A stretch of DNA of 64,000 nt from Sphingopyxis flava (GCF_900168005.1 NZ_FUYP01000014.1:1-64000), one strand, 5' to 3'. Numbered from the stretch's first letter, positions 29,471 through 40,957 are shown. Translations and numbers: made by a program. Notes: generated from the letters alone by a model not told the origin.

Positions 29471-30808
29471 ATGGCGAAGCGCGGACTTTGGTGGGCGGCT
29501 TCGCTGGCCCTTTCGCTGGCGGCAACAAGCGCACAGGCGGCGCCCGACGTTGGGGCCGCCCATGCGCGGCTGTCGGCGCTTCTCGACGAGAAGTACCCTG
29601 CGCTCGAGGCGATCTACAAGGATCTCCACCGTCACCCCGAACTTGCCATGCAGGAGGTGCGCACCGCCGGGATTCTGGCGCAGCAGCTGCGCAAGGCGGG
29701 CTTTGCCGTGACCGAGAAGGTCGGCGGCACAGGCGTGGTCGGCGTGCTCAGAAATGGCGATGGCCCGACCATCCTCGTGCGCGCCGACATGGACGGTCTG
29801 CCCATGGAGGAGAAGACCGGCCTCGCCTGGGCGAGCAAGGCGCGCGCGACCTATGAGGGCAAGGATGTGCCCGTGATGCACGCCTGCGGCCATGACACCC
29901 ACGTCGCTTATCTGGTGGGCGTCGCCGAGGCGCTGTCGGCGATGCGCGACAGCTGGTCGGGCACCATCGTCTTGATCGGCCAGCCTGCCGAAGAAACGCT
30001 GAAGGGCGCGCGGGCGATGCTCGACGATGGGCTGCTCAAGCGCTTTCCAAAGCCTGACTTCGGCTTCGCCGCGCATGTGAGCAACCTTCCCTCGGGCGTT
30101 GTGGCGGTCAAGGCGGGACCGTCCTCGTCGGCATCGGACAGCTATTCGATTGTCTTCCATGGCCGCGGCGGCCACGGGTCGATGCCCGCGGCGACGATCG
30201 ACCCGATTCCGATTGCCGCGCGCTTCGTGACCGATGCGCAGCTGCTCATCAGCCGCGAGACGGATCCTGCGGCGTTTGGCGTTCTGACGGTCGGCGCGAT
30301 CCACGCGGGCAGCGCTCCCAACATCATCCCGGACAGCGCCGAAGTGAAGGTCAATCTTCGCTCGCAGTCACCCGAGATACGCGAGCATTTGCGCACCGGA
30401 ACCGCGCGCGTTGCCAAAGCTGCAGCGGCGATGGGCAATGCTCCTGAACCCACGATCACCTATCTTGGCGGCACCGGCGCGCTGACGAACGATGAGGCGA
30501 TGGCGTCGGCGGCCGCCGCGCTGCTCGGGTCCGTGTTCGGCAAGGGGCTGGTCTTCGCACCCGCGAGCGCGGCGCCGCTATCGGGCAGCGAGGATTATTC
30601 GGAATTTGTCGAGGCGGGCGTGCCCTCGGTGTTTTTCGGCATCGGCGGCTATGACCCCGCGCTGCTTGCGGAGCTCAAGGCCAAAGGCGAGGCCGCGCCC
30701 ACCAATCATTCCCCCTTCTTCGCGCCGCAGGCCGAGCCTGCGATCCGCAACGCGATAACCGCCATCACGCTATCGATCATCGGCGGCGTGCGCCCGGCGG
30801 CGGAATAG
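29471..30808 (+). CDS. Secreted M20-family amidohydrolase
   Basis: 445 residues with a signal peptide (about 1-23, ending SAQA). The peptidase M20D fold is visible in HRHPELAMQE, RADMDGLPMEEKTG, the metal block MHACGHDTHVA and QPAEETLKGA, and the dimerisation domain with GGHGSMP. Relatives hydrolyse N-acyl or aminobenzoyl-type amides (hippurate, IAA-amino acid conjugates). A periplasmic location is implied. It starts 24 bases after lpd with no terminator between, so read-through from the TCA operon is possible. Substrate unknown. Confidence 0.87.
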   Translation: MAKRGLWWAASLALSLAATSAQAAPDVGAAHARLSALLDEKYPALEAIYKDLHRHPELAMQEVRTAGILAQQLRKAGFAVTEKVGGTGVVGVLRNGDGPTILVRADMDGLPMEEKTGLAWASKARATYEGKDVPVMHACGHDTHVAYLVGVAEALSAMRDSWSGTIVLIGQPAEETLKGARAMLDDGLLKRFPKPDFGFAAHVSNLPSGVVAVKAGPSSSASDSYSIVFHGRGGHGSMPAATIDPIPIAARFVTDAQLLISRETDPAAFGVLTVGAIHAGSAPNIIPDSAEVKVNLRSQSPEIREHLRTGTARVAKAAAAMGNAPEPTITYLGGTGALTNDEAMASAAAALLGSVFGKGLVFAPASAAPLSGSEDYSEFVEAGVPSVFFGIGGYDPALLAELKAKGEAAPTNHSPFFAPQAEPAIRNAITAITLSIIGGVRPAAE

Positions 30809-30816
30809 CGGCGGAG

Positions 30817-31446
30817 ATGCCCGGCGTCGACAAAGCGCTGATCATCTGGCTGCTCGATCTGGTCGGCATCGGCGTTTTTGCGCTTTCGGGTGCCCTCATG
30901 GCGGTGCGGCTGCGGCAGACGCTGGTCACCGCGAGCTTTTTTGCCCTCGTCACCGGGGTCGGGGGTGGCAGCGTGCGCGACTTGCTCATCGGCGCGCCGG
31001 TGTTCTGGGTACATGACGGCGCGATCGCGGCGATGTGCATTGCGATCGCGGTCGTCGTCTGGGTGACGCCTGAGCGCTGGTGGCGCGGGCAATTGCTTGA
31101 ATGGGCCGACGCTGTCGGTCTTGCAGGCTATGCGGTGTTCGGCACCGCCAAGGCGATCGCCTGGGGCGTGCCCCCTGCGCCCGCCTTGCTGATGGGCGTG
31201 ATTACCGGCTGCGTCGGGGGAACGATCCGCGACGTGCTCGCGGGCGTGCCCTCGATCATCATGCGGCCCGAAGTCTATGTCACGGCCGCGGCGCTCGCGT
31301 CGGGGCTTTTCCTGCTGCTGGAGTGGCTCGGAACCGGAACCGCCGTCGCGGCGATTGTGGGTGCACTCGCCGGTTTTTCACTGCGCGGCGCGGCGATCCA
31401 TTGGTCGTTGGGACTCCCGGCCTATCGCGGGGCGAAAAGCGGATAG
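30817..31446 (+). CDS. UPF0126/TRIC-type membrane channel protein
   Basis: A 209-residue protein with seven predicted hydrophobic helices arranged as two internal repeats (first LDLVGIGVFALSGALMAVR, second ADAVGLAGYAVFGTAKAI). Each is followed by a GGGSVRDLL or GGTIRDVLAG motif at a helix break. This is the prokaryotic homologue of trimeric intracellular cation channels. Bacterial members have been studied as cation channels, and substrate claims differ. It begins eight bases after the amidohydrolase stop, so the two are probably co-transcribed. Confidence 0.87.
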   Translation: MPGVDKALIIWLLDLVGIGVFALSGALMAVRLRQTLVTASFFALVTGVGGGSVRDLLIGAPVFWVHDGAIAAMCIAIAVVVWVTPERWWRGQLLEWADAVGLAGYAVFGTAKAIAWGVPPAPALLMGVITGCVGGTIRDVLAGVPSIIMRPEVYVTAAALASGLFLLLEWLGTGTAVAAIVGALAGFSLRGAAIHWSLGLPAYRGAKSG

Positions 31447-31482
31447 GCTTGCCAAATCGCGAATCTGTGGCAGGTTCGCCTT

Positions 31483-32811
31483 ATGAACAATGATGTCAGC
31501 GCGATCGCCCACCGGGTGCGCGGCCAGGCCGAGGCCCTTCCCGATCTTTTCGGGCGCTTCGATTTCGACAGAGCTCCCGAACGCTGGGCCCCCGAAGCCG
31601 AAGCGGTTAGCGAACTCGGCCGGGTTCGAGGAGCCAAGCGGGCGGCCTATCTTGAGGATCCGGAGCTCCTCGCGCGCATCCGCGAATATACGATGCTCGG
31701 CGACCGCACCGGTGACGCTTATGCCGCCCTGATGCCGCGCTATGGCTTTCAGCGCACCGTCGCGATGCTGGTCGAGGCCTGCGACAGCGGGGTCGAGGCC
31801 GTTGAGGATGCGCCGGCTGAACTGGTGGCGCTCATCCGGGAAATGGAGCAAAGACCCGCATGGCTCGATATGGATCTTGTCGAGGAGGGCGCGGCCTATG
31901 AGCGTAATGCGACCGCAAATCTTTCCCCCTTCCTGATCCGAGGGGCGTTTATCGCGACTTTCCTCAACAAATATTCGGCGCTGCCGATGGCGCTCACGGG
32001 CACGCTCGGCCACGCAACCGCGGCGCGCCGGGTCAAGGAGACCGCGACCTTCTTTGCAACGACCGCGCTGCCCGGAGCGCTCGAACGCTTCGGACCTGGC
32101 TTCAAGGCTGCCGCGATGGTGCGGCTGATGCACGCGATGGTGCGCGTCAACGTCCTCTCGCGGCCAGGCATGTGGGACGCCAAGACCTACGGCGTGCCCA
32201 TACCGCAGCTCGACCAGATGCCGGCGGGGCTCATTCCCGTCTATTTCCTCGCGCAGGAGGTGATGGCAAAGGGGCGCACCCGCTTCACCCGGCTCGAGCG
32301 CGCGCGGGTCGAGCTTGCGCGCTATCGCTGCTATCTCCTCGGCCTGCCCGAGGATCTGCTCGCCGACACGCCGCAGGAAATTGTGCGCATCTGGCGCACG
32401 CGCAGCGCAACATTGCGCTACGAATATGATGACCGCATCTGCGGCGGCCTGCTGCGCGCGACGATGGAGGCGGAGCTGTCGGCTGACCTTTCGCCCAAGG
32501 GGCGCATCAAGCGGCGGCTCGAACGTTCGGTCAGTCGCGTCTTTTTCGTGAAGGCCTTTCTGAGCGGGGACGAGGAGCGCGCCGCAGAGGTGGGCGTGCC
32601 GGTCTCGCGGCGGGACCATCTGATCTACGGCGCGACGATGCTTGCCGTCGCGGGGCGCATGGCGGCCTACCGCGCCGCATCGCGCTTGCCGGGCCTTCGC
32701 CGCCTTGCCGACCGGCGGCTCGTGCGCCGGATCGAGCGTCAGCTAGCAGGTTATGGACGCGCCGAATTCACCAGCGATTCCGCCCGCTATCGCCCCGCAA
32801 TCGCCAGCTGA
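31483..32811 (+). CDS. MpaB/latex-clearing-protein-like (DUF2236) oxygenase family protein
   Basis: A 442-residue largely helical protein. FLIRGAFIATFLNKYSALPMALTGTLG and KAAAMVRLMHAMVRVNVL match the DUF2236 core. In rubber oxygenase Lcp this core binds b-type heme through a His in the equivalent RLMHA helix and uses nearby Arg/Thr. No signal peptide is seen, unlike Lcp. Members carry out or are suspected of oxidative chemistry on hydrophobic substrates. It is followed 13 bases later by an alpha/beta hydrolase, so a two-step oxidation/hydrolysis unit is possible. Heme binding is inferred. Confidence 0.72.
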   Translation: MNNDVSAIAHRVRGQAEALPDLFGRFDFDRAPERWAPEAEAVSELGRVRGAKRAAYLEDPELLARIREYTMLGDRTGDAYAALMPRYGFQRTVAMLVEACDSGVEAVEDAPAELVALIREMEQRPAWLDMDLVEEGAAYERNATANLSPFLIRGAFIATFLNKYSALPMALTGTLGHATAARRVKETATFFATTALPGALERFGPGFKAAAMVRLMHAMVRVNVLSRPGMWDAKTYGVPIPQLDQMPAGLIPVYFLAQEVMAKGRTRFTRLERARVELARYRCYLLGLPEDLLADTPQEIVRIWRTRSATLRYEYDDRICGGLLRATMEAELSADLSPKGRIKRRLERSVSRVFFVKAFLSGDEERAAEVGVPVSRRDHLIYGATMLAVAGRMAAYRAASRLPGLRRLADRRLVRRIERQLAGYGRAEFTSDSARYRPAIAS

Positions 32812-32824
32812 CGGATATGCACAT

Positions 32825-33727
32825 ATGACGAGCGATCAGACGAACGCTAACGGCCTTTCGATCGCCTTTGAGGACAAGGGACCGCGTGACGCGCCGGCGA
32901 TCCTGTTGGTAATGGGGCTTGGCGGACAATTGACGCTCTGGCCGGACGAATTCGTCGAAGCGCTGAACGCGCACGGGTTCCGGACCATTCGCTACGACAA
33001 TCGGGACGTCGGCCTGTCGACGCGCTTTGAGGCGGCGGGGGTGCCGAACCTCAAATGGATGTTCGTCAAGGCGGCGCTGGGTCTGTCGGTGCGCCCGGCC
33101 TATACGCTCGCCGAGATGGCGGCCGATGGCGTGGCGCTGCTCGACCAGCTCGGTGTCGAGCGCGCCCATATTGTCGGGGCGTCGATGGGCGGAATGATCG
33201 CCCAGCATATCGCCGCGCTTTATCCCGCGCGCGTGCTTTCACTCACCTCGATCATGTCGACGACGGGCAACCGCCGCCTGCCACGCGCCCGAAAGGAAGC
33301 GATGCGGATGCTTGCGAACCGGCCAATGGGCGGCGACCCCGAGGAGATGATTGCCTATTCGGTTCGTGCAGCGCAGCTGATCGGCAGCCCCGGTTATCCG
33401 CCCGATGAAGCGCGGCTGCAGCGCCGGGTACGCGCCGATTATGAGCGCGGCTTTTATCCCCAGGGCGTCGCGCGCCAGATGGCGGCGATCATTGCCGACG
33501 GCGACCGGCGCTCTATGCTGAAGACGATCAGGACGCCTACGCTCGTCATCCACGGTGAAGATGATCCGCTCGTGCCCCTCGCTGGCGGGCGTGACACCGC
33601 TGCCAGCATCGCCGGTTCGCGGCTGATGACGATTCCGGGAATGGGGCACGATCTGCCGCTTGCCCTCGTCGACAGATTGACGGGCGCGATCGCGCAGCAT
33701 GCGAAGGACGCTCTCGTCGCCGCCTGA
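32825..33727 (+). CDS. Alpha/beta hydrolase
   Basis: About 300 residues from ATG 32825. The fold is complete: oxyanion region VMGLGGQL, nucleophile GASMGGMIAQ (Ser about 124), catalytic Asp in HGEDDPLVPL and His in GMGHDLPL. RYDNRDVGLSTRF after the second strand is typical of the group containing aclacinomycin methylesterase RdmC-like and TAP-like hydrolases. Cytosolic. The gene is close behind the DUF2236 gene and convergent with sppA. Substrate unknown. Confidence 0.83.
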   Translation: MTSDQTNANGLSIAFEDKGPRDAPAILLVMGLGGQLTLWPDEFVEALNAHGFRTIRYDNRDVGLSTRFEAAGVPNLKWMFVKAALGLSVRPAYTLAEMAADGVALLDQLGVERAHIVGASMGGMIAQHIAALYPARVLSLTSIMSTTGNRRLPRARKEAMRMLANRPMGGDPEEMIAYSVRAAQLIGSPGYPPDEARLQRRVRADYERGFYPQGVARQMAAIIADGDRRSMLKTIRTPTLVIHGEDDPLVPLAGGRDTAASIAGSRLMTIPGMGHDLPLALVDRLTGAIAQHAKDALVAA

Positions 33728-33757
33728 CCGCCGTCAGGCTGCGAGCGGGGGCCTTCA

Positions 33758-35743
33758 TCATTTCAGCAGAAGCGCAAGCCTCGCCAGAAAGCCACTGGTT
33801 GCGGCACTTTGCGCGCGGGGGAGGGAAGGCAGGTAGGCGCGGCAGTCCAGACACGCAGCCTGCACCGACCCCGCCTCGGTCAGCAGCGCGAGGTCCTCAG
33901 CGAGCCGCCGCTCGGTGAGCTGGCGCTTCATCGCCGCAATGCCGAACCAGCCGCGCGGCGCAGTGGCCGCCTCATCCTGCTCAGCGCCGAACAGTCCCGC
34001 GAGCATCTTTGAAAATTCGCTCGGTTCGTCTTCAAAATATTTGGCGTGGTAATCGCCGTCGACCTTGGCGATCTTCGCAGCCGCCGCGAGCGCGTCGGCG
34101 AGACCGCCGAACTGGTCGATGAGGCCGAGTTGGCGCGCGGTGCCGCCCGCCCACACGCGGCCTTCGGCAATGGTCTTTATCGTCTCCACCGGCTGCCTGC
34201 GGCTCTTGGCGACGAGCCCGGTGAAGCGCGCGTAGATATCCTCGACACTCGCCTGTGCGAGCTGGTTGAACGCGTCATTCACGCCGCCGAGCAGATCCGG
34301 CTGACCCGACAGCGGCGTCGTCGCGATGCCGTCAGCGGTGATGCCGATCTTGGCGAGCGCCTGGTCAAAGCTCGGGAGGATGCCGAAAACGCCGATCGAA
34401 CCGGTGATCGTGTCAGGCTCGGCGAAAATGCGGTCGGCAGGGGTTGCCACCCAATAGCCACCCGATGCCGCGACATTCGCCATCGAGACGACGATCGGCT
34501 TTTTCTTGGCCTTTGCAGCGAGCAGCGCCTGGCGGATTTCTTCCGAAGCGAGCACCGATCCCCCGGGGGAGTCGACCCGCAGGACGATCGCCTTGACCTT
34601 TTCGTCGGTCGCGGCGTCGAGGACATGCTGCGCAATCGTCTCGCCGCCTGCTGTGCCGTTCGAGGCCTCGCCATCGACGATTTCGCCGATCACCGGGACG
34701 ACAGCGATTGCGGCGCCCTTCGTTTCGGGAGGGTTGGCGGCGACCCAATTGTCGAGCGGGATCGCATTATAGTCCCAGGGCCGGCTGTCGTCATAGGCGC
34801 CGCTGATTTCAGCGATGCGCCTCTGGAATGCCATCCGGCTGCCGATCCTGTCGACCAGTCCCGCGTCGAGCGACGCTTTCGAAAGGTCATTCCCGGCGGC
34901 TTTGACGAGGCTAGGCGTGTCGGCGATAAAGAGGTCGATCTTCGCCGCCGGCCGCGCCCTTTTGACGTCGCTTCTCCATTTGTCCCACAGCACCGAGGCG
35001 TAGGCAAGGTCGGCCTCTTTCGCCTCGGGTGACTGGTCGGTGCGTAAAAAGGGTTCGACGGCGCTCTTGAAGGTGCCCACGCGGTAGATGTGCGCGGTGA
35101 TGCCGAGCCGGTCCATCAGTCCCTTGTAATAAAGGTGCGAGCCGCCCGGTCCCGCGAGGGCGACGCCGCCGATCGGGTCGGACCAGATTTCGCTCGCATG
35201 CGAGGCAATCTGATAGCTGTCAGTGGTGTAGGCTGTCGCGAAGGCGAGCACAGGCTTTTTCGTCGCGCGGACCTTGTCGATCGCAGCGCCAATTTCGGCG
35301 AGCGAGACCTGGCCGCCGCCAAGAAAGCGGTCGAGGTCGAGCACCACCGACGTCACTCGCTTGTCCTCAGCGGCGCTCTCGAGCGCGTGCACGACGTCGC
35401 GAACGCGATATTCCTTGAAATCCTGTCCGCCAGACAGCGCCGCAAAGGGGTCGATTTCCGCCGGCTGTTCGGTGACGATGCCGTCAAGCTCCAGGAGCAG
35501 CGCGCCCTCGCGAACCGGGAGCGCCGCGTTGGGGCGGCTCGAGAGCAGACCGAAGAGGAGCGCGAAGAACATGAGGAGGAATATGAGCGCGAGCCCGTCC
35601 TTGATCGCGACGAGGAGATGCCAGACCTTGCGCGGGAAACTTGTGGTCGATTGGGGCGCGTCGTCGCCTGGCAGCGGGCGGCGGACGGGGATGGCCCACG
35701 GGCCTTGGGGACTATTGGGCGGCGTGACGGTGCTGTCGGTCAT
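33758..35743 (-). CDS. sppA: Signal peptide peptidase SppA (67K type)
   Basis: A 661-residue two-domain serine protease of the inner membrane. A charged N terminus of about 45 residues is followed by one transmembrane helix (about 50-68, ALIFLLMFFALLFGLLS). The N-terminal domain carries the general-base Lys in RVGTFKSAVEPF, and the C-terminal domain the nucleophile Ser in NVAASGGYWVA, as in the Escherichia coli enzyme. It degrades cleaved signal peptides in the membrane. An unusual C-terminal tail after about residue 595 holds CLDCRAYLPSLPRAQ, which is not part of the protease fold. Confidence 0.92.
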   Translation of the reverse strand: MTDSTVTPPNSPQGPWAIPVRRPLPGDDAPQSTTSFPRKVWHLLVAIKDGLALIFLLMFFALLFGLLSSRPNAALPVREGALLLELDGIVTEQPAEIDPFAALSGGQDFKEYRVRDVVHALESAAEDKRVTSVVLDLDRFLGGGQVSLAEIGAAIDKVRATKKPVLAFATAYTTDSYQIASHASEIWSDPIGGVALAGPGGSHLYYKGLMDRLGITAHIYRVGTFKSAVEPFLRTDQSPEAKEADLAYASVLWDKWRSDVKRARPAAKIDLFIADTPSLVKAAGNDLSKASLDAGLVDRIGSRMAFQRRIAEISGAYDDSRPWDYNAIPLDNWVAANPPETKGAAIAVVPVIGEIVDGEASNGTAGGETIAQHVLDAATDEKVKAIVLRVDSPGGSVLASEEIRQALLAAKAKKKPIVVSMANVAASGGYWVATPADRIFAEPDTITGSIGVFGILPSFDQALAKIGITADGIATTPLSGQPDLLGGVNDAFNQLAQASVEDIYARFTGLVAKSRRQPVETIKTIAEGRVWAGGTARQLGLIDQFGGLADALAAAAKIAKVDGDYHAKYFEDEPSEFSKMLAGLFGAEQDEAATAPRGWFGIAAMKRQLTERRLAEDLALLTEAGSVQAACLDCRAYLPSLPRAQSAATSGFLARLALLLK

Positions 35744-35834
35744 GCCCCAGACCTAGTGACGGTGCCCATCCTTGGCAATGCACGCTTCGACCGGAGGATC
35801 ATAAGGGGCCATCGGCAACGGGGGGTCCCTCCCA

Positions 35835-36755
35835 TCAAAGCCAGCCTTCGCGGCGGTACCAGCGCACCGTTTCGGCCAGAGCGTCGCTGGTCGCGATTTC
35901 GGGCCGCCAGATCTCGGGAGGCGGCAGGGCGCCTGCGGCAACCACCCAGTCGGGATGCGCAATATAGCGCGCGCGGTCAGGGGTCAGCTTGGCGCGGCCC
36001 CGGCGGACCAGCGTGTCGAGCCGGCCGCCCGCCTTCAAGACCATGCGGGGCACAGCGAGCGTCGAGACATGGCCGCGTCCGACCGCGCGGCCGATAGCTC
36101 GCGCAAAGCTGCGATGCGACCAGCCGTTCGGATGGCCATCGTCGGGCTCGTAGGTGGCGCCGATGCTCGCGTCACGGTCGGCAAGCAGGGCAACGAGGAG
36201 GCGCGCAAGCTCATCGACATAGATCGCTGACATGCGCCCTCGGGGCGGGAGCAGCGCAATCCCGCGCCGGGCCATGCGGAAGAGGTCGAGCATCTCGGTG
36301 TCAGCGGGTCCGAAGACCGCGGGCGGACGCACGATCGTCCAGTCTAGTCCGCTCGCGCGCACAATCGTCTCGGCGCGCGCCTTCGACCAGCTATAGTCGG
36401 AAATCTCCGGTTCGCGCGCTGCAAGCGAGGAAACATGGACGAAGCGCGCGATGCCGGCGGCGCGCGCGGCGTCGATGACCTGTCCTGTCGCCAGCGCGTT
36501 TCCGGCCTCGAATGCGGCGCGCGTGGGCACGTTGACGACTCCGGCGACATGGAGCAGCGCGTCGCTGCTCGCCGCCATCGCGGCGAGCCTGTCCGGCTCA
36601 TCGAGCGCGCCCTTGATCCATGTCACGCCTTCGCGTTCGGGCTGCGGGCGGCGCGTGAGCGCGCGCACGTGCCAGCCCGCCGCCAGGGCCTGGTTCAAGG
36701 TTGCGCCGCCGACGAAGCCGGTCGCGCCGGTCATCGCAAGCGTGGGCATGGTCAC
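35835..36755 (-). CDS. NAD(P)-dependent epimerase/dehydratase (extended SDR)
   Basis: 306 residues of the extended short-chain dehydrogenase type. The nucleotide loop TGATGFVGG (9-17), VHVSSLAARE, and SWSKARAE in the place of YxxxK are visible. The catalytic Tyr of YxxxK is replaced (YSWSKA: Tyr is two residues off). It is close to the complex I NDUFA9-like/atypical SDR groups and may be a reductase rather than a sugar epimerase. The GTG start overlaps the proB stop (GTGA at 36752-36755), so it is coupled to proB. ATG 36749 is an alternative start. Confidence 0.78.
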   Translation of the reverse strand: MTMPTLAMTGATGFVGGATLNQALAAGWHVRALTRRPQPEREGVTWIKGALDEPDRLAAMAASSDALLHVAGVVNVPTRAAFEAGNALATGQVIDAARAAGIARFVHVSSLAAREPEISDYSWSKARAETIVRASGLDWTIVRPPAVFGPADTEMLDLFRMARRGIALLPPRGRMSAIYVDELARLLVALLADRDASIGATYEPDDGHPNGWSHRSFARAIGRAVGRGHVSTLAVPRMVLKAGGRLDTLVRRGRAKLTPDRARYIAHPDWVVAAGALPPPEIWRPEIATSDALAETVRWYRREGWL

Positions 36756-37858
36756 AACAGCACCAGATGGTCGCGGTGGACGACGGCGCTGCGGGGGGCA
36801 TAGCCGAGCGCCGCCTCCTGCGCTTCACGGCCAAGACCCAATATCGCGGCGACGTCGGCCGCGGGATATTCGGAGAGACCGCGCGCGACGACGCGCCCCT
36901 CGGGGCCTGCGATGTCGAGAATGTCGCCGCGCTGGAAGTCGCCGCTCGCGCCTGTCACCCCCGCGGCGAGCAGGCTTGCCCCGCCGCCAAGCGCCTTCAC
37001 CGCCCCCGCGTCGATCGAAAGCCGGCCCTTGGCGGTCAGACCGCCGGCGAGCCATGCCTTGCGGGCGCTTGCCCCTTTGTCCGCGACGAACAATGTGTGA
37101 CGCGCCTCGCCCGACAGCGGCCGGGGAGTACGACCCGACGCGATGGCGAGATTTGCACCCGCAGCGCCGGCGATCCTAGCAGCCGCGATCTTCGACACCA
37201 TTCCGCCCGAGCCCATGCCCGAGGCAGAGCCTGTGTCGGCCATCGCCTCGATCGCAGCGTCGATGCGGTCGACCCGCGCAACATGACGGGCGCCCTCGAG
37301 CGAGGGGTTGCGGTCGTAGAGTCCGTCTATGTCGGAGAGCAGGATGACCCCGCCTGCGCCCGCTGCCTGCGCAACACGGGCGGCGAGCCGGTCGTTGTCG
37401 CCAAAGCGGATTTCGGCGGTCGCGACGCTGTCATTTTCGTTGATGACTGGCACGACGCCCAGGCTCAGCAGCCGATCGAGCGTCGCCGCGGCGTTGAGAT
37501 ATCGGCGGCGATGTTCCAGATCGTCGAGGGTGACGAGCATCTGCGCGGCGGTCAGTCCCTCCGCGCCTAGCACCTCGGCCCAGACCTGGCTCAGTGCGAT
37601 CTGGCCCGTGGCGGCTGCGGCCTGTGCATCTTCGAGACTGGCACGCCCGCCCTTGGCTAGTCCCAACCGCCGCGCGCCGAGCGCGATAGCGCCCGAGGAG
37701 ACGACCGCGACCTGCTGGCCCTCCTTCGTCCTCGCCGCGATATCGGCGGCGATCCCCGTGAGCCACTCGCGCCGCACCGCGCCGTCGGTGTCGATGAGCA
37801 ACGCCGATCCGATCTTGACGATGAGGCGTGCGCAGGAGGCGGGTGGGAACAGGCTCAT
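36752..37858 (-). CDS. proB: Glutamate 5-kinase
   Basis: A 368-residue enzyme phosphorylating glutamate in the first step of proline synthesis. The amino acid kinase domain shows LIVKIGSALL, VVSSGAIALGARRLGL, NENDSVAT and FGDNDRLAARVA, then LLSDIDGLYDRNP and GMGSGGMVSKI. The last about 100 residues form the PUA domain. ATG 37858 is chosen since the kinase domain starts within 12 residues. In most relatives proB directly follows obgE; here a reverse-oriented methyltransferase gene lies between them. No proA is in the window. Confidence 0.95.
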   Translation of the reverse strand: MSLFPPASCARLIVKIGSALLIDTDGAVRREWLTGIAADIAARTKEGQQVAVVSSGAIALGARRLGLAKGGRASLEDAQAAAATGQIALSQVWAEVLGAEGLTAAQMLVTLDDLEHRRRYLNAAATLDRLLSLGVVPVINENDSVATAEIRFGDNDRLAARVAQAAGAGGVILLSDIDGLYDRNPSLEGARHVARVDRIDAAIEAMADTGSASGMGSGGMVSKIAAARIAGAAGANLAIASGRTPRPLSGEARHTLFVADKGASARKAWLAGGLTAKGRLSIDAGAVKALGGGASLLAAGVTGASGDFQRGDILDIAGPEGRVVARGLSEYPAADVAAILGLGREAQEAALGYAPRSAVVHRDHLVLL

Positions 37859-38001
37859 GATGCCGCCGATAGCGCGCACGCGCATGGGTGCCAATGCGAA
37901 TATCCGTGCCCCGCGTGCCGCATGGAAGGCAATATGTTATGCTTTCCTTCTCATCGAGCGCTTCTGGAGAGTCGCACACCCCCTTTTTCGGGAGAGGACA
38001 G

Positions 38002-39063
38002 ATGGCGACAAGAATCGATGAAGACAGGCTCAACATGTTCGTCGGCAAGATGCTCGGCGATCTTGGCGGCGGAATGAGCGTGCCGACGGTGCGGCTGGGC
38101 TTGCGGCTCGGTCTGTTCGATGCGCTTGCGGAGGGAGCGGCGACCGCGTCCGAACTCGCGTTGCGCGCGGGCTCACTGCACGAGCGCTATGTGCGCGAAT
38201 GGGCACTCGCGCAGGCGGCGAGCGGCTATATTGACTATGACGCAGCGTCGGACCGGTTCAGCCTGTCGCCCGAGCAGGCGATGGTGTTTGCCGACCGCGA
38301 CAGCCCCGTGTTTCTCGCCGGCGCCTTCGACCTTATCGCGGCGATGATCGAGGCTGAACCCAAGGTTGAACGATGTTTTCGCCGCGGCACGGGCGTGCGC
38401 TGGGGCGATCATGCGGCCTGCCTGTTCTGTGCGACCGGGGCCTTTTTCCGGCCCGGCTATGTCAACAATATCGTCCAGAACTGGATTCCCGCGCTTGCTG
38501 GCGTCGAGACGAAACTGCGCCAGGGGGCGAAAGTCGCCGATGTCGGCTGCGGGGTCGGCTTTTCTACCTTGTTGATGGCCGACGCCTATCCGCAGAGCGC
38601 GTTCGTCGGGTTCGACTTCCACGCGCCGTCGATCGAAGAAGCGCGGCGTCATGCGGCCGGGCATGGCTATGGCGAACGCGTGCGGTTCGAGGTTTCTTCC
38701 GCGAAGGATATTGCGGAGGAGGGCTTCGATCTCATTACCATGTATGACTGCCTGCACGATATGGGCGACCCTCGTGGCTGCGCGGCGCATATGCGGCGCA
38801 TATTGGCTCCGGGCGGCCACTGGATGATCGTCGAGCCGATCGCAGGCGACACGCCCGCCGAGAATATGAACCCGGTCGGGCGTCTTTATTACAATGCCTC
38901 GACGATGATTTGCGTGCCTACCTCGCTCGACCAGGAGGTCGGCGAGGCGCTGGGGGCGCAGGCGGGCGAGGCGCGGCTATCGAATATTATCCGCGAGGGC
39001 GGCTTCGAGACGGTACAGCGGGCGAGCGAAGGCCCGTTCAATATGGTGCTCGAGGCGCAGTGA
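38002..39063 (+). CDS. SAM-dependent methyltransferase with N-terminal winged-helix-like domain (Rv2258c-like)
   Basis: 353 residues from ATG 38002, with GGGAGAGGA just upstream. The first about 150 residues are a helical winged-helix-like domain (GLRLGLFDALAEGAATASELALRAG). The class I SAM fold has motif I VADVGCGVGFSTLLMA, acidic motif II GFDFHAPSIEEAR, and the LITMYDCLHDM strand, as in the mycobacterial Rv2258c group. Substrate unknown. Its TGA abuts the obgE stop with no gap (TGATCA at 39061-39066), and it interrupts the usual obgE-proB order on the opposite strand. Confidence 0.82.
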   Translation: MATRIDEDRLNMFVGKMLGDLGGGMSVPTVRLGLRLGLFDALAEGAATASELALRAGSLHERYVREWALAQAASGYIDYDAASDRFSLSPEQAMVFADRDSPVFLAGAFDLIAAMIEAEPKVERCFRRGTGVRWGDHAACLFCATGAFFRPGYVNNIVQNWIPALAGVETKLRQGAKVADVGCGVGFSTLLMADAYPQSAFVGFDFHAPSIEEARRHAAGHGYGERVRFEVSSAKDIAEEGFDLITMYDCLHDMGDPRGCAAHMRRILAPGGHWMIVEPIAGDTPAENMNPVGRLYYNASTMICVPTSLDQEVGEALGAQAGEARLSNIIREGGFETVQRASEGPFNMVLEAQ

Positions 39064-40885
<1,822 letters not shown>

Positions 40886-40887
40886 TG

Positions 40888-40904
40888 TAAGTAATTCCTA
40901 CTTA
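40888..40904. promoter_or_regulatory. Candidate TetR operator in the divergent promoter
   Basis: TAAGTA-ATTCC-TACTTA is a perfect inverted repeat with six-base arms and a five-base spacer in the 72-base gap between the TetR gene and the divergent hydrolase. Its place next to the regulator start fits autorepression plus control of the neighbour. Confidence 0.6.
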
Positions 40905-40957
40905 TAGGCCCCTTGCGGCACCGCCGCTTACACCCCCTATTCGCCGGTGAAGAAGAT

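Noticed and set aside
27065-30304. Very long minus-strand open frame antisense to sucB, lpd and the amidohydrolase
   Set aside because: It mirrors the codon pattern of confident plus-strand genes in high-G+C DNA. The translation is Arg/His/Asp-rich with no domain, and three well-known genes cover it.
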